A stretch of DNA of 64,000 nucleotides from Bacillus thuringiensis (GCF_022095615.2 NZ_CP155559.1:1547501-1611500); one strand, 5' to 3'. Positions 35,119 to 44,094 are shown, counted from the first letter of the stretch. Made by a program: numbers and translations. Notes: a model not told the origin generated them from the sequence alone.

Positions 35119-36123
35119 ATGTTAGATGAAATCTCCTCCAAAGAAAAAGCTGCCATCCTTATTCGTACATTAGAAGAAGGGGTGGCAGCAAAAGTCATTG
35201 AATATATGACGGCTGAGGAAAAAGAAGTATTACTTCGTGAAATCGCGAAGTTTCGTGTATATAAACCGGAAACGTTAGAGAATGTACTAGGGGAGTTCTT
35301 GTATGAATTAAATGTAAAAGAATTAAACCTAGTGACTCCGGATAAAGAATATATTCGTCGCATATTTAAAAATATGCCAGAAGACGAACTAGAAAAATTA
35401 TTGGAAGATCTTTGGTATAACAAAGATAATCCGTTTGAATTCTTAAATTCACTTGCGGATTTAGAACCGCTTCTTACTGTACTTAATGATGAATCGCCAC
35501 AAACGATTGCGATTATCGCTTCTTATATTAAACCGCAGCTTGCTTCTCAATTAATTGAGAGATTACCAGATCATAAGCGAGTAGAAACGGTAATGGGGAT
35601 TGCGAAGCTAGAGCAAGTTGATGGTGAATTAATAAATCAAATTGGTGATTTATTAAAATCGAAATTAAATAATATGGCATTTAATGCAATTAATAAAACG
35701 GATGGCTTGAAAACAATAGTAAACATTTTAAATAATGTTTCACGAGGTGTTGAAAAAACAGTCTTTCAAAAGCTGGATGAAATGGATTATGAGTTATCTG
35801 AGAAAATTAAAGAAAACATGTTTGTATTTGAAGACTTACTCGGACTTGAAGCTCTTGCACTTCGTCGTGTATTAGAAGAAATTACAGATAACGGTGTTAT
35901 TGCGAAAGCACTTAAAATTGCAAAAGAAGAGATTAAAGAGAAATTATTTACATGTATGTCTTCAAACCGTAAAGAAATGATTCTAGAAGAATTAGATGGC
36001 TTAGGACCGCTTAAGATGACGGATGCTGAAAAGGCACAGCAAACGATTACAGGCACAGTGAAAAAGCTAGAGAAGGAAGGAAGAATTATCGTTCAAAGAG
36101 GTGAAGATGATGTCCTTATTTAA
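35119..36123 (+). CDS. fliG: Motor switch protein FliG
   Basis: A 334-residue protein with the three armadillo-like parts. The C-terminal torque helix is VFEDLLGLEALALRRVLEEITD, with the charged residues that contact the stator. GGGAGG precedes the ATG at 35119. Its last 14 bases overlap the start of fliH. Confidence 0.95.
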   Translation: MLDEISSKEKAAILIRTLEEGVAAKVIEYMTAEEKEVLLREIAKFRVYKPETLENVLGEFLYELNVKELNLVTPDKEYIRRIFKNMPEDELEKLLEDLWYNKDNPFEFLNSLADLEPLLTVLNDESPQTIAIIASYIKPQLASQLIERLPDHKRVETVMGIAKLEQVDGELINQIGDLLKSKLNNMAFNAINKTDGLKTIVNILNNVSRGVEKTVFQKLDEMDYELSEKIKENMFVFEDLLGLEALALRRVLEEITDNGVIAKALKIAKEEIKEKLFTCMSSNRKEMILEELDGLGPLKMTDAEKAQQTITGTVKKLEKEGRIIVQRGEDDVLI

Positions 36124-36799
36124 AAACAGAATTCCGAAGAATTCTGTTTCTTTTTCAGAAGAAACGTATGAATTACAATACCCAAAGCCAGCCGCAGTTC
36201 ATATAGAAGAGGAAGAATTACAAGTTGATCATGCAGAACTTCGCGCGCAGCAAGAATCGTTACATATGGAAATGAATCAGCTAAGGCAAGAGCAGCAAAT
36301 GCTAGAACGAGAGCGTCAACAGCTATTGCAAGATAAAGAAGAATTTCAAATGCATATTCATGAACAAATGGAACAGATGGAAGTAGCGCGTATGCAGTTT
36401 CAACAAGAACAGCAAGAAACAGCGTATGAATGGACAGAGTTATTATGGGATCAATCTTTTCATTTAGCAGAAAAAATCGTGAATCAAGCAGTAGATTCAC
36501 GATTGCTTGATGTGTTACCCATTTTAACTGGTATCGTTCAAACGTTGCCTACTTCGTTTGAAAAATTAATCATTACCGTACACCCAGAAACATTTGAACG
36601 TATTCAAGAAGAGAAGGAAAATACGAAAGAGTATTGGTTACTACAATTAGTAGAATGGAAATATGATTTCTCCTTACAGTTCGGTGAATTTGTTCTAGAA
36701 GAAGAGAAAGAGTTCTTTGAATTTAAATTTGCACCTATATTTGCGAAACTTCGCCAGAAATGGGAAGAAGAGAAGTTATTTGAGGAGCAAAATGTATGA
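36110..36799 (+). CDS. fliH: Export apparatus ATPase regulator FliH
   Basis: A 229-residue protein. The long Gln/Glu-rich coiled coil (residues 45-120) matches the extended FliH stalk, and the C-terminal half matches the V-ATPase-like domain that binds FliI. AGAGGTG supports the ATG at 36110 rather than earlier in-frame starts. It overlaps fliI by four bases (ATGA). Confidence 0.85.
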   Translation: MSLFKNRIPKNSVSFSEETYELQYPKPAAVHIEEEELQVDHAELRAQQESLHMEMNQLRQEQQMLERERQQLLQDKEEFQMHIHEQMEQMEVARMQFQQEQQETAYEWTELLWDQSFHLAEKIVNQAVDSRLLDVLPILTGIVQTLPTSFEKLIITVHPETFERIQEEKENTKEYWLLQLVEWKYDFSLQFGEFVLEEEKEFFEFKFAPIFAKLRQKWEEEKLFEEQNV

Positions 36800-38100
36800 C
36801 TCGACTATTAATGAATGAAAACCAAAAATGGAATATGTTTATTGAAACCCCGTTTTATACGAAAGTCGGTAAAGTTCATAGTGTACAAGAACAGTTTTTC
36901 GTAGCGAAAGGGCCAAAGGCAAAAATTGGAGATGTTTGTTTCGTTGGACAACATAATGTTTTATGTGAAGTGATTGCGATTGAAAAAGAAAATAATATGT
37001 TACTTCCATTTGAACAAACAGAAAAAGTATGTTACGGAGATTCAGTTACACTAATTGCAGAAGATGTTGTTATACCTCGTGGCAATCATTTACTTGGAAA
37101 AGTGTTAAGTGCAAATGGCGAAGTACTAAATGAGGATGCAGAGAATATTCCATTACAAAAAATAAAACTAGATGCCCCGCCTATTCATGCATTTGAACGT
37201 GAAGAAATTACCGATGTATTTGAAACGGGAATCAAATCAATTGACTCTATGCTAACAATTGGCATCGGTCAAAAGATTGGTATTTTTGCAGGTTCTGGTG
37301 TTGGTAAATCTACTTTACTCGGAATGATTGCGAAAAACGCAAAAGCTGACATTAATGTTATTAGTTTAGTAGGAGAACGTGGCCGGGAAGTAAAAGACTT
37401 TATTCGAAAAGAATTAGGTGAAGAAGGAATGCGAAAAAGCGTCGTTGTTGTAGCGACGTCAGATGAAAGTCACTTAATGCAACTTCGTGCAGCGAAACTC
37501 GCAACGTCTATTGCTGAATATTTCCGTGATCAAGGTAATAACGTACTACTTATGATGGACTCTGTTACTCGTTTTGCTGATGCGCGTAGAAGTGTTGATA
37601 TTGCCGTTAAAGAGTTACCGATTGGCGGTAAAACACTCTTAATGGAAAGTTATATGAAGAAGCTGTTAGAGCGCTCTGGGAAAACGCAAAAGGGATCTAT
37701 AACAGGTATATATACCGTGCTCGTCGATGGAGACGATTTAAACGGCCCTGTACCAGATTTAGCGCGTGGTATTTTAGATGGACATATTGTATTAAAACGT
37801 GAGCTTGCAACACTTAGTCATTACCCTGCTATTTCAGTGCTAGACTCAGTGAGTAGGATTATGGAAGAAATCGTTTCGCCAACTCATTGGCAACTTGCAA
37901 ATGAAATGAGAAAAATCTTATCTGTTTATAAAGAAAATGAATTGTATTTTAAATTAGGAACGATTCAAGAAAATACAGAAAATGCTTATATTTTTGAATG
38001 TAAAAACAAAGTAGAAGGTATAAATACGTTTTTAAAACAAGGTCGATCTAATAGTTTCCAATTTGATGATATTGTTGAAGCGATGCACCATATAGTATAA
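36796..38100 (+). CDS. fliI: Flagellar export ATPase FliI
   Basis: A 434-residue F1-type ATPase. Walker A is IFAGSGVGKSTLLGM (about residue 170), the catalytic region is VISLVGERGREVKDF, and Walker B is NVLLMMDSVTRFADARR. It energises or unfolds export substrates. The start overlaps the fliH stop, so the two are translationally coupled. Confidence 0.96.
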   Translation: MTRLLMNENQKWNMFIETPFYTKVGKVHSVQEQFFVAKGPKAKIGDVCFVGQHNVLCEVIAIEKENNMLLPFEQTEKVCYGDSVTLIAEDVVIPRGNHLLGKVLSANGEVLNEDAENIPLQKIKLDAPPIHAFEREEITDVFETGIKSIDSMLTIGIGQKIGIFAGSGVGKSTLLGMIAKNAKADINVISLVGERGREVKDFIRKELGEEGMRKSVVVVATSDESHLMQLRAAKLATSIAEYFRDQGNNVLLMMDSVTRFADARRSVDIAVKELPIGGKTLLMESYMKKLLERSGKTQKGSITGIYTVLVDGDDLNGPVPDLARGILDGHIVLKRELATLSHYPAISVLDSVSRIMEEIVSPTHWQLANEMRKILSVYKENELYFKLGTIQENTENAYIFECKNKVEGINTFLKQGRSNSFQFDDIVEAMHHIV

Positions 38101-38130
38101 GACCTCTGCCCAAGAGGTCTTATTTTTTTG
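38100..38130 (+). terminator. Terminator after fliI
   Basis: An 8-bp stem (AGACCTCT / AGAGGTCT) followed by TATTTTTTTG splits the basal-body operon from fliJ. Confidence 0.8.
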
Positions 38131-38216
38131 TTTTTTAATATTTCACAGATTTTTTTGGAAAAAAACTATATAATAGAAAAAGAGAACGTTATAATAGGAA
38201 GGGGCTATAAAAACAG

Positions 38217-38627
38217 GTGGATAAGCAGCAGTACGACACGATAAAATTGCAAATAAATCAAGAAAAAGAACAGATTTTGAAAGAAGTGTATGAATTAGCA
38301 GGTGAAAAAAGAAAAATAGAACAAAAAAAAGAATATGATTTATATGTAGTAAAATCGCGTAGTAAAGTCGTACAAACTGGGCAGCGTATAATGGCTGGCA
38401 TGCTTTCGTCACATACGTTTTCACCTGAAAGAATAGAAGAATGGAATCGGAAAATTAAAAAAACGGAAGATTTTATTCGAAAAAATGAAAGCCTTTTAGA
38501 GCAAGTAAAAGAAAAAGAACGTGTCATTGATGAGATGTATCAAGAAGGTTGTAGAAAGCTTGCTAAAATACGAGAAAAGCAGGAAGAAAAAATGCTTCTT
38601 GATTTGAAAATGTGTATGAATGGATGA
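38217..38627 (+). CDS. fliJ: FliJ-like coiled-coil export protein
   Basis: A 136-residue, highly charged coiled-coil protein between fliI and fliK, the usual place of fliJ. The ATG-less start is GTG at 38217, with AGGAAGGGG about 12 bases upstream. A TATAAT at 38169-38174 may form a new promoter after the fliI terminator. Sequence similarity to FliJ is generic, so position carries the call. Confidence 0.75.
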   Translation: MDKQQYDTIKLQINQEKEQILKEVYELAGEKRKIEQKKEYDLYVVKSRSKVVQTGQRIMAGMLSSHTFSPERIEEWNRKIKKTEDFIRKNESLLEQVKEKERVIDEMYQEGCRKLAKIREKQEEKMLLDLKMCMNG

Positions 38628-38637
38628 GGTGAATATA

Positions 38638-39753
38638 GTGATACAGTCTGTATTACCGGTGCAACAAAGTTTACCTCCGCAAAAAGAAAAAGGGCTAGAA
38701 GTACAATCAAAAAGTGAAGATTCTTCATTCGATCTTACGATGAGAATGGAAAATAAAAAGCAGCCGAAAACGGAGAAAATGAAACGAGAAGAAGCACCAA
38801 AAGAAGAAAAAAAAGAATATATTCTTTCTAAACAATCAGTAACGAAAGAAGAGCCAATTGTAAAGAAAGAAGAAAAAAAAGAGACAGAACAGTTACTATT
38901 AGCTGTATCTGAGCAAATGGTTGCAATTGAACAATTACGTGTGCAGCCGGAATTGTTATATCAATACATACAAAAAATACAAGAGCTATATAAAGAATAT
39001 GGGAATATAAAACTTAACGAATTACCCGCCAATGAATTACAACAGTTGCAAGAGCTTCTTTCAAATATGAATATCAAAAATGCTATATGTTTAGAAGATA
39101 CAATGCAAATGGTATTAGACAAAATGAAGATGCCGGAGCAAACGATGCAAGCATTAAAAATTGTAGAAACAGAAACTTGTAATATTGCAAAGAAACAAGA
39201 AGATTCCAAAGACTTAGATGTAGATCTTCCAAAAGCTGAGGGCGATGATGTAAAGATAGAGTTGCCTGAAGGTGATGTGTTAAACGATTCGAGTTCAACG
39301 GGTGCGGAGTTATTAAATAAAGCAACGGGTACGGATCAAATAGGAAAATCAAATAGTGGCGCTGAGAAAGTTACGTTACCTGACTTAGGAAAGAAAATGG
39401 AAGCACAAGTAGAAGCGTTGCAAAAATTTGTAGTGAAACAAGAGCGTGTTTTATTTCAGTTAAATCCAGAAAAACTTGGTACATTAACGGTGTTTATGAA
39501 AAAACATGGAGATCAAATTGATGTTCACGTAGAAATGGAAAAACATGATGCGAAAAAACGTGTTGAAATTATTTTTGATGAATTGAGACTGAAGTTAAAA
39601 GAAAAAGAAATCAATATTCAAATTAGCTATTCAGATAAAGATGAAAATCGAAAAGAACAGCGAGAACAAGAGCAAAGACAAAAACAAAAATTAGCAAGTA
39701 CGAAACATGAAAAACAACATGCAAAAGAATTTGCTGGATTATTGGAGGAATAA
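38638..39753 (+). CDS. fliK: Hook-length control protein FliK
   Basis: A 371-residue exported ruler protein. The N-terminal two thirds are low-complexity, rich in Lys, Glu and Gln. The C-terminal Flg_hook domain has LFQLNPEKLGTLTVFMKKHG. The start is taken as the GTG at 38638, six bases after GAGGTG; an ATG at 38620 would overlap fliJ without a good site. Confidence 0.9.
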   Translation: MIQSVLPVQQSLPPQKEKGLEVQSKSEDSSFDLTMRMENKKQPKTEKMKREEAPKEEKKEYILSKQSVTKEEPIVKKEEKKETEQLLLAVSEQMVAIEQLRVQPELLYQYIQKIQELYKEYGNIKLNELPANELQQLQELLSNMNIKNAICLEDTMQMVLDKMKMPEQTMQALKIVETETCNIAKKQEDSKDLDVDLPKAEGDDVKIELPEGDVLNDSSSTGAELLNKATGTDQIGKSNSGAEKVTLPDLGKKMEAQVEALQKFVVKQERVLFQLNPEKLGTLTVFMKKHGDQIDVHVEMEKHDAKKRVEIIFDELRLKLKEKEINIQISYSDKDENRKEQREQEQRQKQKLASTKHEKQHAKEFAGLLEE

Positions 39754-39756
39754 AGT

Positions 39757-40329
39757 GTGCCAACAGTTGGATTAAATACAACGAGTACAAATCATATTCC
39801 GTTACAAGCAGGAGCACAAACAAAAAACGCATCTGTTACTGGTGCACAGTCGACAGCTCAACAAGCAAACGGAGTATCAGCAAGTACTCAAAAAACACCC
39901 GGTATTATGGATAAAGATGATTTCCTGAAACTTTTCTTAGCAAGCTTTCAACATCAAGACCCGTTTAATGCGATGGATATGAACCAAATGATGAACCAAA
40001 CAGCACAGCTATCGCTTATGGAGCAAGTACAGAATATGACGAAAGCAGTAGATAAACTGCAATCAACGATGTATTCGACGGCTCTTGATGGAGGGATGAA
40101 GTTTTTAGGAAAGTACGTTAGAGGTGTAAGCAATAATGGAAAGCAAGTGACTGGTCAAGTGGAAACAGTTCGACTTGCTGAAAATAACGATGTGCAACTT
40201 ATTGTTGATAATCAAGTTGTCTCACTTCGTTTCATAGAAAGGGTTTCTGATAAACCGATAACAGAAACTAATCCGGAAGATGAGAAGAAAGATGATATAG
40301 AAAAAAATGAAGAGGTTAAGCAAGATTAA
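39757..40329 (+). CDS. flgD: Hook scaffolding protein FlgD
   Basis: A 190-residue hook cap protein. The N-terminal core (IMDKDDFLKLFLASFQHQDPFNAMDMNQMMNQTAQLSLMEQVQNM) is diagnostic. The C-terminus is short and acidic. The start is GTG, with TTGGAGGA upstream inside the end of fliK. Confidence 0.93.
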   Translation: MPTVGLNTTSTNHIPLQAGAQTKNASVTGAQSTAQQANGVSASTQKTPGIMDKDDFLKLFLASFQHQDPFNAMDMNQMMNQTAQLSLMEQVQNMTKAVDKLQSTMYSTALDGGMKFLGKYVRGVSNNGKQVTGQVETVRLAENNDVQLIVDNQVVSLRFIERVSDKPITETNPEDEKKDDIEKNEEVKQD

Positions 40330-40350
40330 TAAAAGGAGTGTACAAAGGTT

Positions 40351-41664
40351 ATGATTAAAGCGTTATATACAAGTATTACAGGGATGAATGCAGCACAAAA
40401 TGCATTAAGTGTTACTTCAAATAATATTGCAAATGCACAAACAGTTGGGTATAAAAAGCAAAAGGCTATTTTTGATGATTTGCTATATAATAATACTGTT
40501 GGTTCACGTGGTGATGGTGCCTATGCGGGTACGAATCCAAAGAGTATTGGTAACGGTGTAAAGTTCAGTGGGACATCTACAGATTTTAGTGATGGTTCTA
40601 TTACTTTAACTAGTGATAAGATGGAGACAGCGATAGAAGGAAACGGTTTGTTTTTAGTTGGTGATCGTAACGGTGGAAATGTAGAGTATACGAGAAAAGG
40701 ATCTTTTGGTGTATCGAAAGATAGCTATGTTACAAATACAGGTGGACAGTATGTACTGGGTTATGGTGTAAAAACAGGAACACAAGAAGTAGATTTTTCT
40801 TCACGACCAAGCCCAATTCATATTCCAATGGGATCAGCTGTTGGTGGGATTCAAACAGATAAAGCGACAATAGGCGGAAACCTTCCTAGAAACCAAAATG
40901 CATTATCTCACGAATTCACAGTTTTTGATGCGGAAGGGAACTCGTTAACGTTACGTGTAAATATTAAACAAAAGACTACAAAAGAGACTGTAGATGGTAA
41001 AGAAGTTGAAAAGCCAGTGCCAGGCGAATATACATATTCAGTTTCTGTAAGAAATGATTCTAAAAACGAAAAAGAATTTAAGCCTATTGAAGGCATGCCG
41101 GACAACAAACCGCTTATATTTGATACATTGGGAAATTTAAAGCAAACAGATGAACCTGTACAAAAAGATCCAGTAACTGGTGAAATTACTAAAGGTGGAA
41201 CTATTACAATTCCTTTTGGTGATGGTCTGACGCTAGATTTAAGCGGTTTAACAAACTATCCAACTGGAAAAACTATTTCTACAACAGAAGTAACGGGGCG
41301 TCCAGCTGCAATTGCAAATGATTATTCTATTTCTGACGGTGGTTTCGTTATGATGAAATATTCGGATGGTAGTATGAAAGTTGTAGGACAACTAGCTGTA
41401 GCTACATTCCCAAATTCAGGTGGATTAATGAAAACAGGGAATGGAAATTACGTTGCGACACCATCAGCGGGTATTCCAGGAGTAGGTGTTGCTGGTGAGA
41501 ATGGTGCAGGTAATGTACGAGGATCAGCAAAAGAAAGTTCAAACGTAGATTTATCTGTAGAATTCGTTGACTTAATGCTTTATCAACGCGGATTCCAAGG
41601 AAATGCGAAGGTAATTAAAGTGTCAGATGAAGTATTAAATGAAGTTGTAAACTTAATTCGATAA
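40351..41664 (+). CDS. flgE: Flagellar hook protein FlgE
   Basis: A 437-residue hook subunit with the N-terminal MIKALYTSITGMNAAQNALS / TSNNIANAQTVGYKKQ rod-type motif. A central hook domain and the C-terminal SNVDLSVEFVDLMLYQRGFQGNAKVIKVSDEVLNEVVNL follow. AAAGGAGTG precedes the ATG. Confidence 0.95.
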   Translation: MIKALYTSITGMNAAQNALSVTSNNIANAQTVGYKKQKAIFDDLLYNNTVGSRGDGAYAGTNPKSIGNGVKFSGTSTDFSDGSITLTSDKMETAIEGNGLFLVGDRNGGNVEYTRKGSFGVSKDSYVTNTGGQYVLGYGVKTGTQEVDFSSRPSPIHIPMGSAVGGIQTDKATIGGNLPRNQNALSHEFTVFDAEGNSLTLRVNIKQKTTKETVDGKEVEKPVPGEYTYSVSVRNDSKNEKEFKPIEGMPDNKPLIFDTLGNLKQTDEPVQKDPVTGEITKGGTITIPFGDGLTLDLSGLTNYPTGKTISTTEVTGRPAAIANDYSISDGGFVMMKYSDGSMKVVGQLAVATFPNSGGLMKTGNGNYVATPSAGIPGVGVAGENGAGNVRGSAKESSNVDLSVEFVDLMLYQRGFQGNAKVIKVSDEVLNEVVNLIR

Positions 41665-41713
41665 TATATCATAAAGAAAAATTGTAATGTAGTAGAAAGG
41701 GTTTTTTATTCGT

Positions 41714-42052
41714 ATGACGACAAGACAAGAGCGAATTTTACAATTGCCTTTTTTCGAAAATAAACGTGAACTTGCCGAGCAAGTGTTAAACATGGAACGA
41801 GAAGAGCATATATATTTACCTGATCAATTTGAAATTAAGCAAGTACCTCCATATTCATTTGGTGAAAAGCAATCGATTATTGGCCGTATTCATGAGTTTT
41901 ATTTCGTAAGTGTTGGTAGCGAAGGAGAATGGAAGTATCAACTGTTTAAGGACGAGATGAAGTGCCGTGAGTTTTTTATTACACTATCAGGGATAACGGA
42001 TCAGCAGATTGCATTTTGGTTCAATAACATCGAGTTGTTGAAAAGCTCTTAA
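41714..42052 (+). CDS. Unknown protein downstream of flgE
   Basis: A 112-residue soluble protein with no recognised domain. It is rich in Glu, Phe and Ile, and the pattern EHIYLPDQFEIKQVPPYSFGEK is proline-punctuated. AGAAAGGG lies about 13 bases upstream, a slightly long spacing. It comes between flgE and a candidate structured RNA. Possible roles are export or hook assembly, by position only. Confidence 0.6.
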   Translation: MTTRQERILQLPFFENKRELAEQVLNMEREEHIYLPDQFEIKQVPPYSFGEKQSIIGRIHEFYFVSVGSEGEWKYQLFKDEMKCREFFITLSGITDQQIAFWFNNIELLKSS

Positions 42053-42065
42053 AAAGCTTTTAAAA

Positions 42066-42210
42066 GCCCCTTTTTAGGTTTTGAGAGAGGACACCTGGCG
42101 GTTGCTTATGTGGGTGCTCGACTGTTGTTTAAGACCAGAGATATGGAGATTTACTAGGTTAGTTTAAGTTTTAAGCGAAGTGTAGTATGAATAATACCTG
42201 TGGTCTTAGC
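42066..42210 (+). ncRNA. Candidate structured RNA element 1 (upstream of the FliG-C-like gene)
   Basis: The 213-bp gap 42053-42265 has no gene. It contains CTTTTTAG (42070), a small hairpin AGGT../..ACCT, GGCGGT (42097-42102), AGAYCA, and AGATATGGAG (42139-42148). AAGACCA (42131-42137) can pair with TGGTCTT (42201-42207) to close a domain. The same boxes recur at 43807-43892. It could be a 5' leader of the next gene. It does not match the riboswitch cores I know. Confidence 0.5.
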
Positions 42211-42274
42211 GTGTTAGATGGACTAATAAGTTTATTTGTGAAGATAGATTTCTATAAAAGGAGAGGTGAGGAGG

Positions 42275-42760
42275 ATGGCGCAGAATAAGTATCGCGTTAC
42301 ATTCATTTCGCCGAGTGAGGTTGAGCAGCGGACTGTAATGGCGGCGAGTAGTTTGCCAGATTTAATTCGTAAAGTAGAGAGTATTATTGCAGATCCGAAC
42401 GGTTATTTTGTAAATGATAAAAAAAATAATTGCTATTTTAAAGTAATTAAAGAAAATGTTACGTTCATTCAATATGAGTTACTATTTTCGGATAAGGAAA
42501 TTCATATTGAAAAATTAAAACATATAGCACCAGCTATATTGAAACAATTATTTAAAAAACTAAATGATCCAGAATTATATGCGCTTGCGCTACTTGATGT
42601 TGATATAGCGACGAAAGAATATGTGCTAGAAGAAATGGATTCAGAGCTAAGAATACGAGTAGAAACGGAGCTTGCAAAAAAGTGGGAAGCAATGCCGACA
42701 GAAATTGTAGGAGCACAAGAAGTGTTATTAGAGGCACTTGCTTCGTTTATACACGATTAA
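42275..42760 (+). CDS. Small FliG-C-like helical protein, upstream of cheV
   Basis: A 161-residue soluble protein. The N-terminal half is mixed alpha/beta. The C-terminal part (LKQLFKKLNDPELYALALLDVDIATKEYVLEEMDSELRIRVETELAKK) reads like the helical repeat of FliG-C, with the pattern of the LxxALxxVDxxxxxxVLxxMD helices. A role at the motor switch is inferred from this and from the cheV neighbour. AAGGAGAGG supports the ATG at 42275. Confidence 0.65.
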   Translation: MAQNKYRVTFISPSEVEQRTVMAASSLPDLIRKVESIIADPNGYFVNDKKNNCYFKVIKENVTFIQYELLFSDKEIHIEKLKHIAPAILKQLFKKLNDPELYALALLDVDIATKEYVLEEMDSELRIRVETELAKKWEAMPTEIVGAQEVLLEALASFIHD

Positions 42761-42784
42761 GCGTCTTTTAAAATAAATCGTTCG

Positions 42785-42820
42785 ACTATCTATATTTTGT
42801 ATATAGGTAGTTGACTTTTT
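42785..42820 (+). terminator. Terminator of the FliG-C-like gene
   Basis: ACTATCTATAT pairs with ATATAGGTAGT (one G-T pair), followed by TGACTTTTT. Confidence 0.7.
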
Positions 42821-42880
42821 CTCTTTTATAAAGCTTAATAATTAGATATACGGAATTAATGGAAGGGGAGCGACACCTTT

Positions 42881-43789
42881 ATGTCACAAGCACAAAGTAT
42901 TTTATTAGAAAGCGGAACAAATGAATTAGAGATTGTCACATATACTGTTGGTGAAAATCTGTTTAGTATCAACGTAATGAAAGTACGTGAAATCATTAAT
43001 CCATTCCCTGTTACAACTGTGCCAGAATCGCATCATGCAGTTGAAGGTGTTGTTCAAGTACGTGGTGAAATTTTACCTGTTATAAACTTAGCGACAGCTC
43101 TTAATTTAAAATCAACAAAGCCACTTGATCAAACGAAATTTATTATTTCAGAATTAAATCAAATGAAAGTTATTTTCCGTGTTGATGAAGTGCATCGTAT
43201 TCAACGTATTTCGTGGGAACAAATTGATGAACCAGCTTCATTGTCTATGGGACTAGAAGAAACGACATCTGGTATTGTAAAACTAGATGGAAAAATTATC
43301 TTACTATTAGATTACGAGAAAATTGTATGTGAAATTAGCGGAACTGGTTATGATAATAAATCCCTTTCAAAATTAGAACAAAAAACAGATCGAGCTGAAA
43401 AAGTTATTTATATTGCGGAAGATTCAGCGATGCTTCGTCAAATATTAGAAGAAACATTATCATCAGCTGGATATACGAAAATGAACTTCTTCAGCAATGG
43501 TGCAGAAGCATTGGCGCAAATTGAAAAGCTAGCGAAAGAGCAAGGCGAAAAAATGTTTGAACATATTCACTTGCTAATTACGGATATTGAAATGCCGAAA
43601 ATGGATGGACACCATTTAACGAAAGTAATTAAAGATGGTGAAGTAATGAATCGTTTACCAGTCGTTATTTTCTCTTCACTAATTACAAATGAATTATTCC
43701 ATAAAGGCGAAGCTGTGGGGGCGAATGCTCAAGTAAGTAAGCCAGATATTCAAGAGTTAATTGGTTTAGTTGATAAGTTAGTGTTGTAA
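42881..43789 (+). CDS. cheV: Chemotaxis coupling protein CheV
   Basis: A 302-residue protein with a CheW-like domain (about 15-155, VEGVVQVRGEILPVINL) fused to a receiver domain. The predicted phosphorylation site is D235 in LLITDIEMPKMDG. It couples receptors to CheA and adapts through phosphorylation. As no cheW is seen in this locus, it may be the main coupler here. GGAAGGGGAG precedes the ATG. Confidence 0.95.
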   Translation: MSQAQSILLESGTNELEIVTYTVGENLFSINVMKVREIINPFPVTTVPESHHAVEGVVQVRGEILPVINLATALNLKSTKPLDQTKFIISELNQMKVIFRVDEVHRIQRISWEQIDEPASLSMGLEETTSGIVKLDGKIILLLDYEKIVCEISGTGYDNKSLSKLEQKTDRAEKVIYIAEDSAMLRQILEETLSSAGYTKMNFFSNGAEALAQIEKLAKEQGEKMFEHIHLLITDIEMPKMDGHHLTKVIKDGEVMNRLPVVIFSSLITNELFHKGEAVGANAQVSKPDIQELIGLVDKLVL

Positions 43790-43799
43790 AAGAGTTTGG

Positions 43800-44003
43800 A
43801 AAAGCGCTTTTTAGCTAGAATAGAAGCTCTAGCTATGCATGGCGGTCGGTGCCTAATAGAGCCCTATGCGATGTGAGATCAAAGATATGGAGTGGTTTTA
43901 TGTAAGTAGAAGAAGTGAGGATTTGCAGACACTATTTACAACTCTATTCTTCTAGTGGAGAGAAGGGAACTAGCCATATGTAGTATTGGTTAGTTCCTTT
44001 TTA
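43800..44003 (+). ncRNA. Candidate structured RNA element 2 with terminator (downstream of cheV)
   Basis: It contains CTTTTTAG (43807), hairpin AGCTAGA/TCTAGCT, GGCGGT (43841-43846) and AGATATGGAG (43883-43892), with the same GGCGGT-to-AGATATGGAG spacing (36 bases) as element 1. A TAGAAGAA/TTCTTCTA helix follows, then the terminator GGAACTAGCC / GGTTAGTTCC with T5 (43966-44002). ATATGG (43885-43890) is complementary to CCATAT (43974-43979) in the terminator, so the two could exclude each other. Confidence 0.5.
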
Positions 44004-44031
44004 GTATTCTATACTCTGTATAGGAGGAAAA

Positions 44032-44094
44032 ATGGAATGTTTTTGGAGTGTTTATGGTTGTAAGTATAAAAAATCTTCATTTGAAGATTTTTGA
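44032..44094 (+). CDS. 20-residue ORF with strong Shine-Dalgarno (possible leader peptide)
   Basis: AGGAGG is followed by ATG and 20 codons (MECFWSVYGCKYKKSSFEDF), ending in TGA. The last codons lie inside the hairpin AAAAATCTTCA / TGAAGATTTTT (44069-44092), which could terminate. Its place before mogR fits an attenuator leader or a genuine tiny protein; the sequence cannot decide. Confidence 0.4.
   Translation: MECFWSVYGCKYKKSSFEDF

Noticed and set aside
42139..42150. Purine or Mg2+ riboswitch, suggested by GATATGG / TATGGAGAT
   Set aside because: The other conserved parts of both riboswitch classes (paired loops, TTTCTACC, GTTAGGTGAGGCTCC) are absent.
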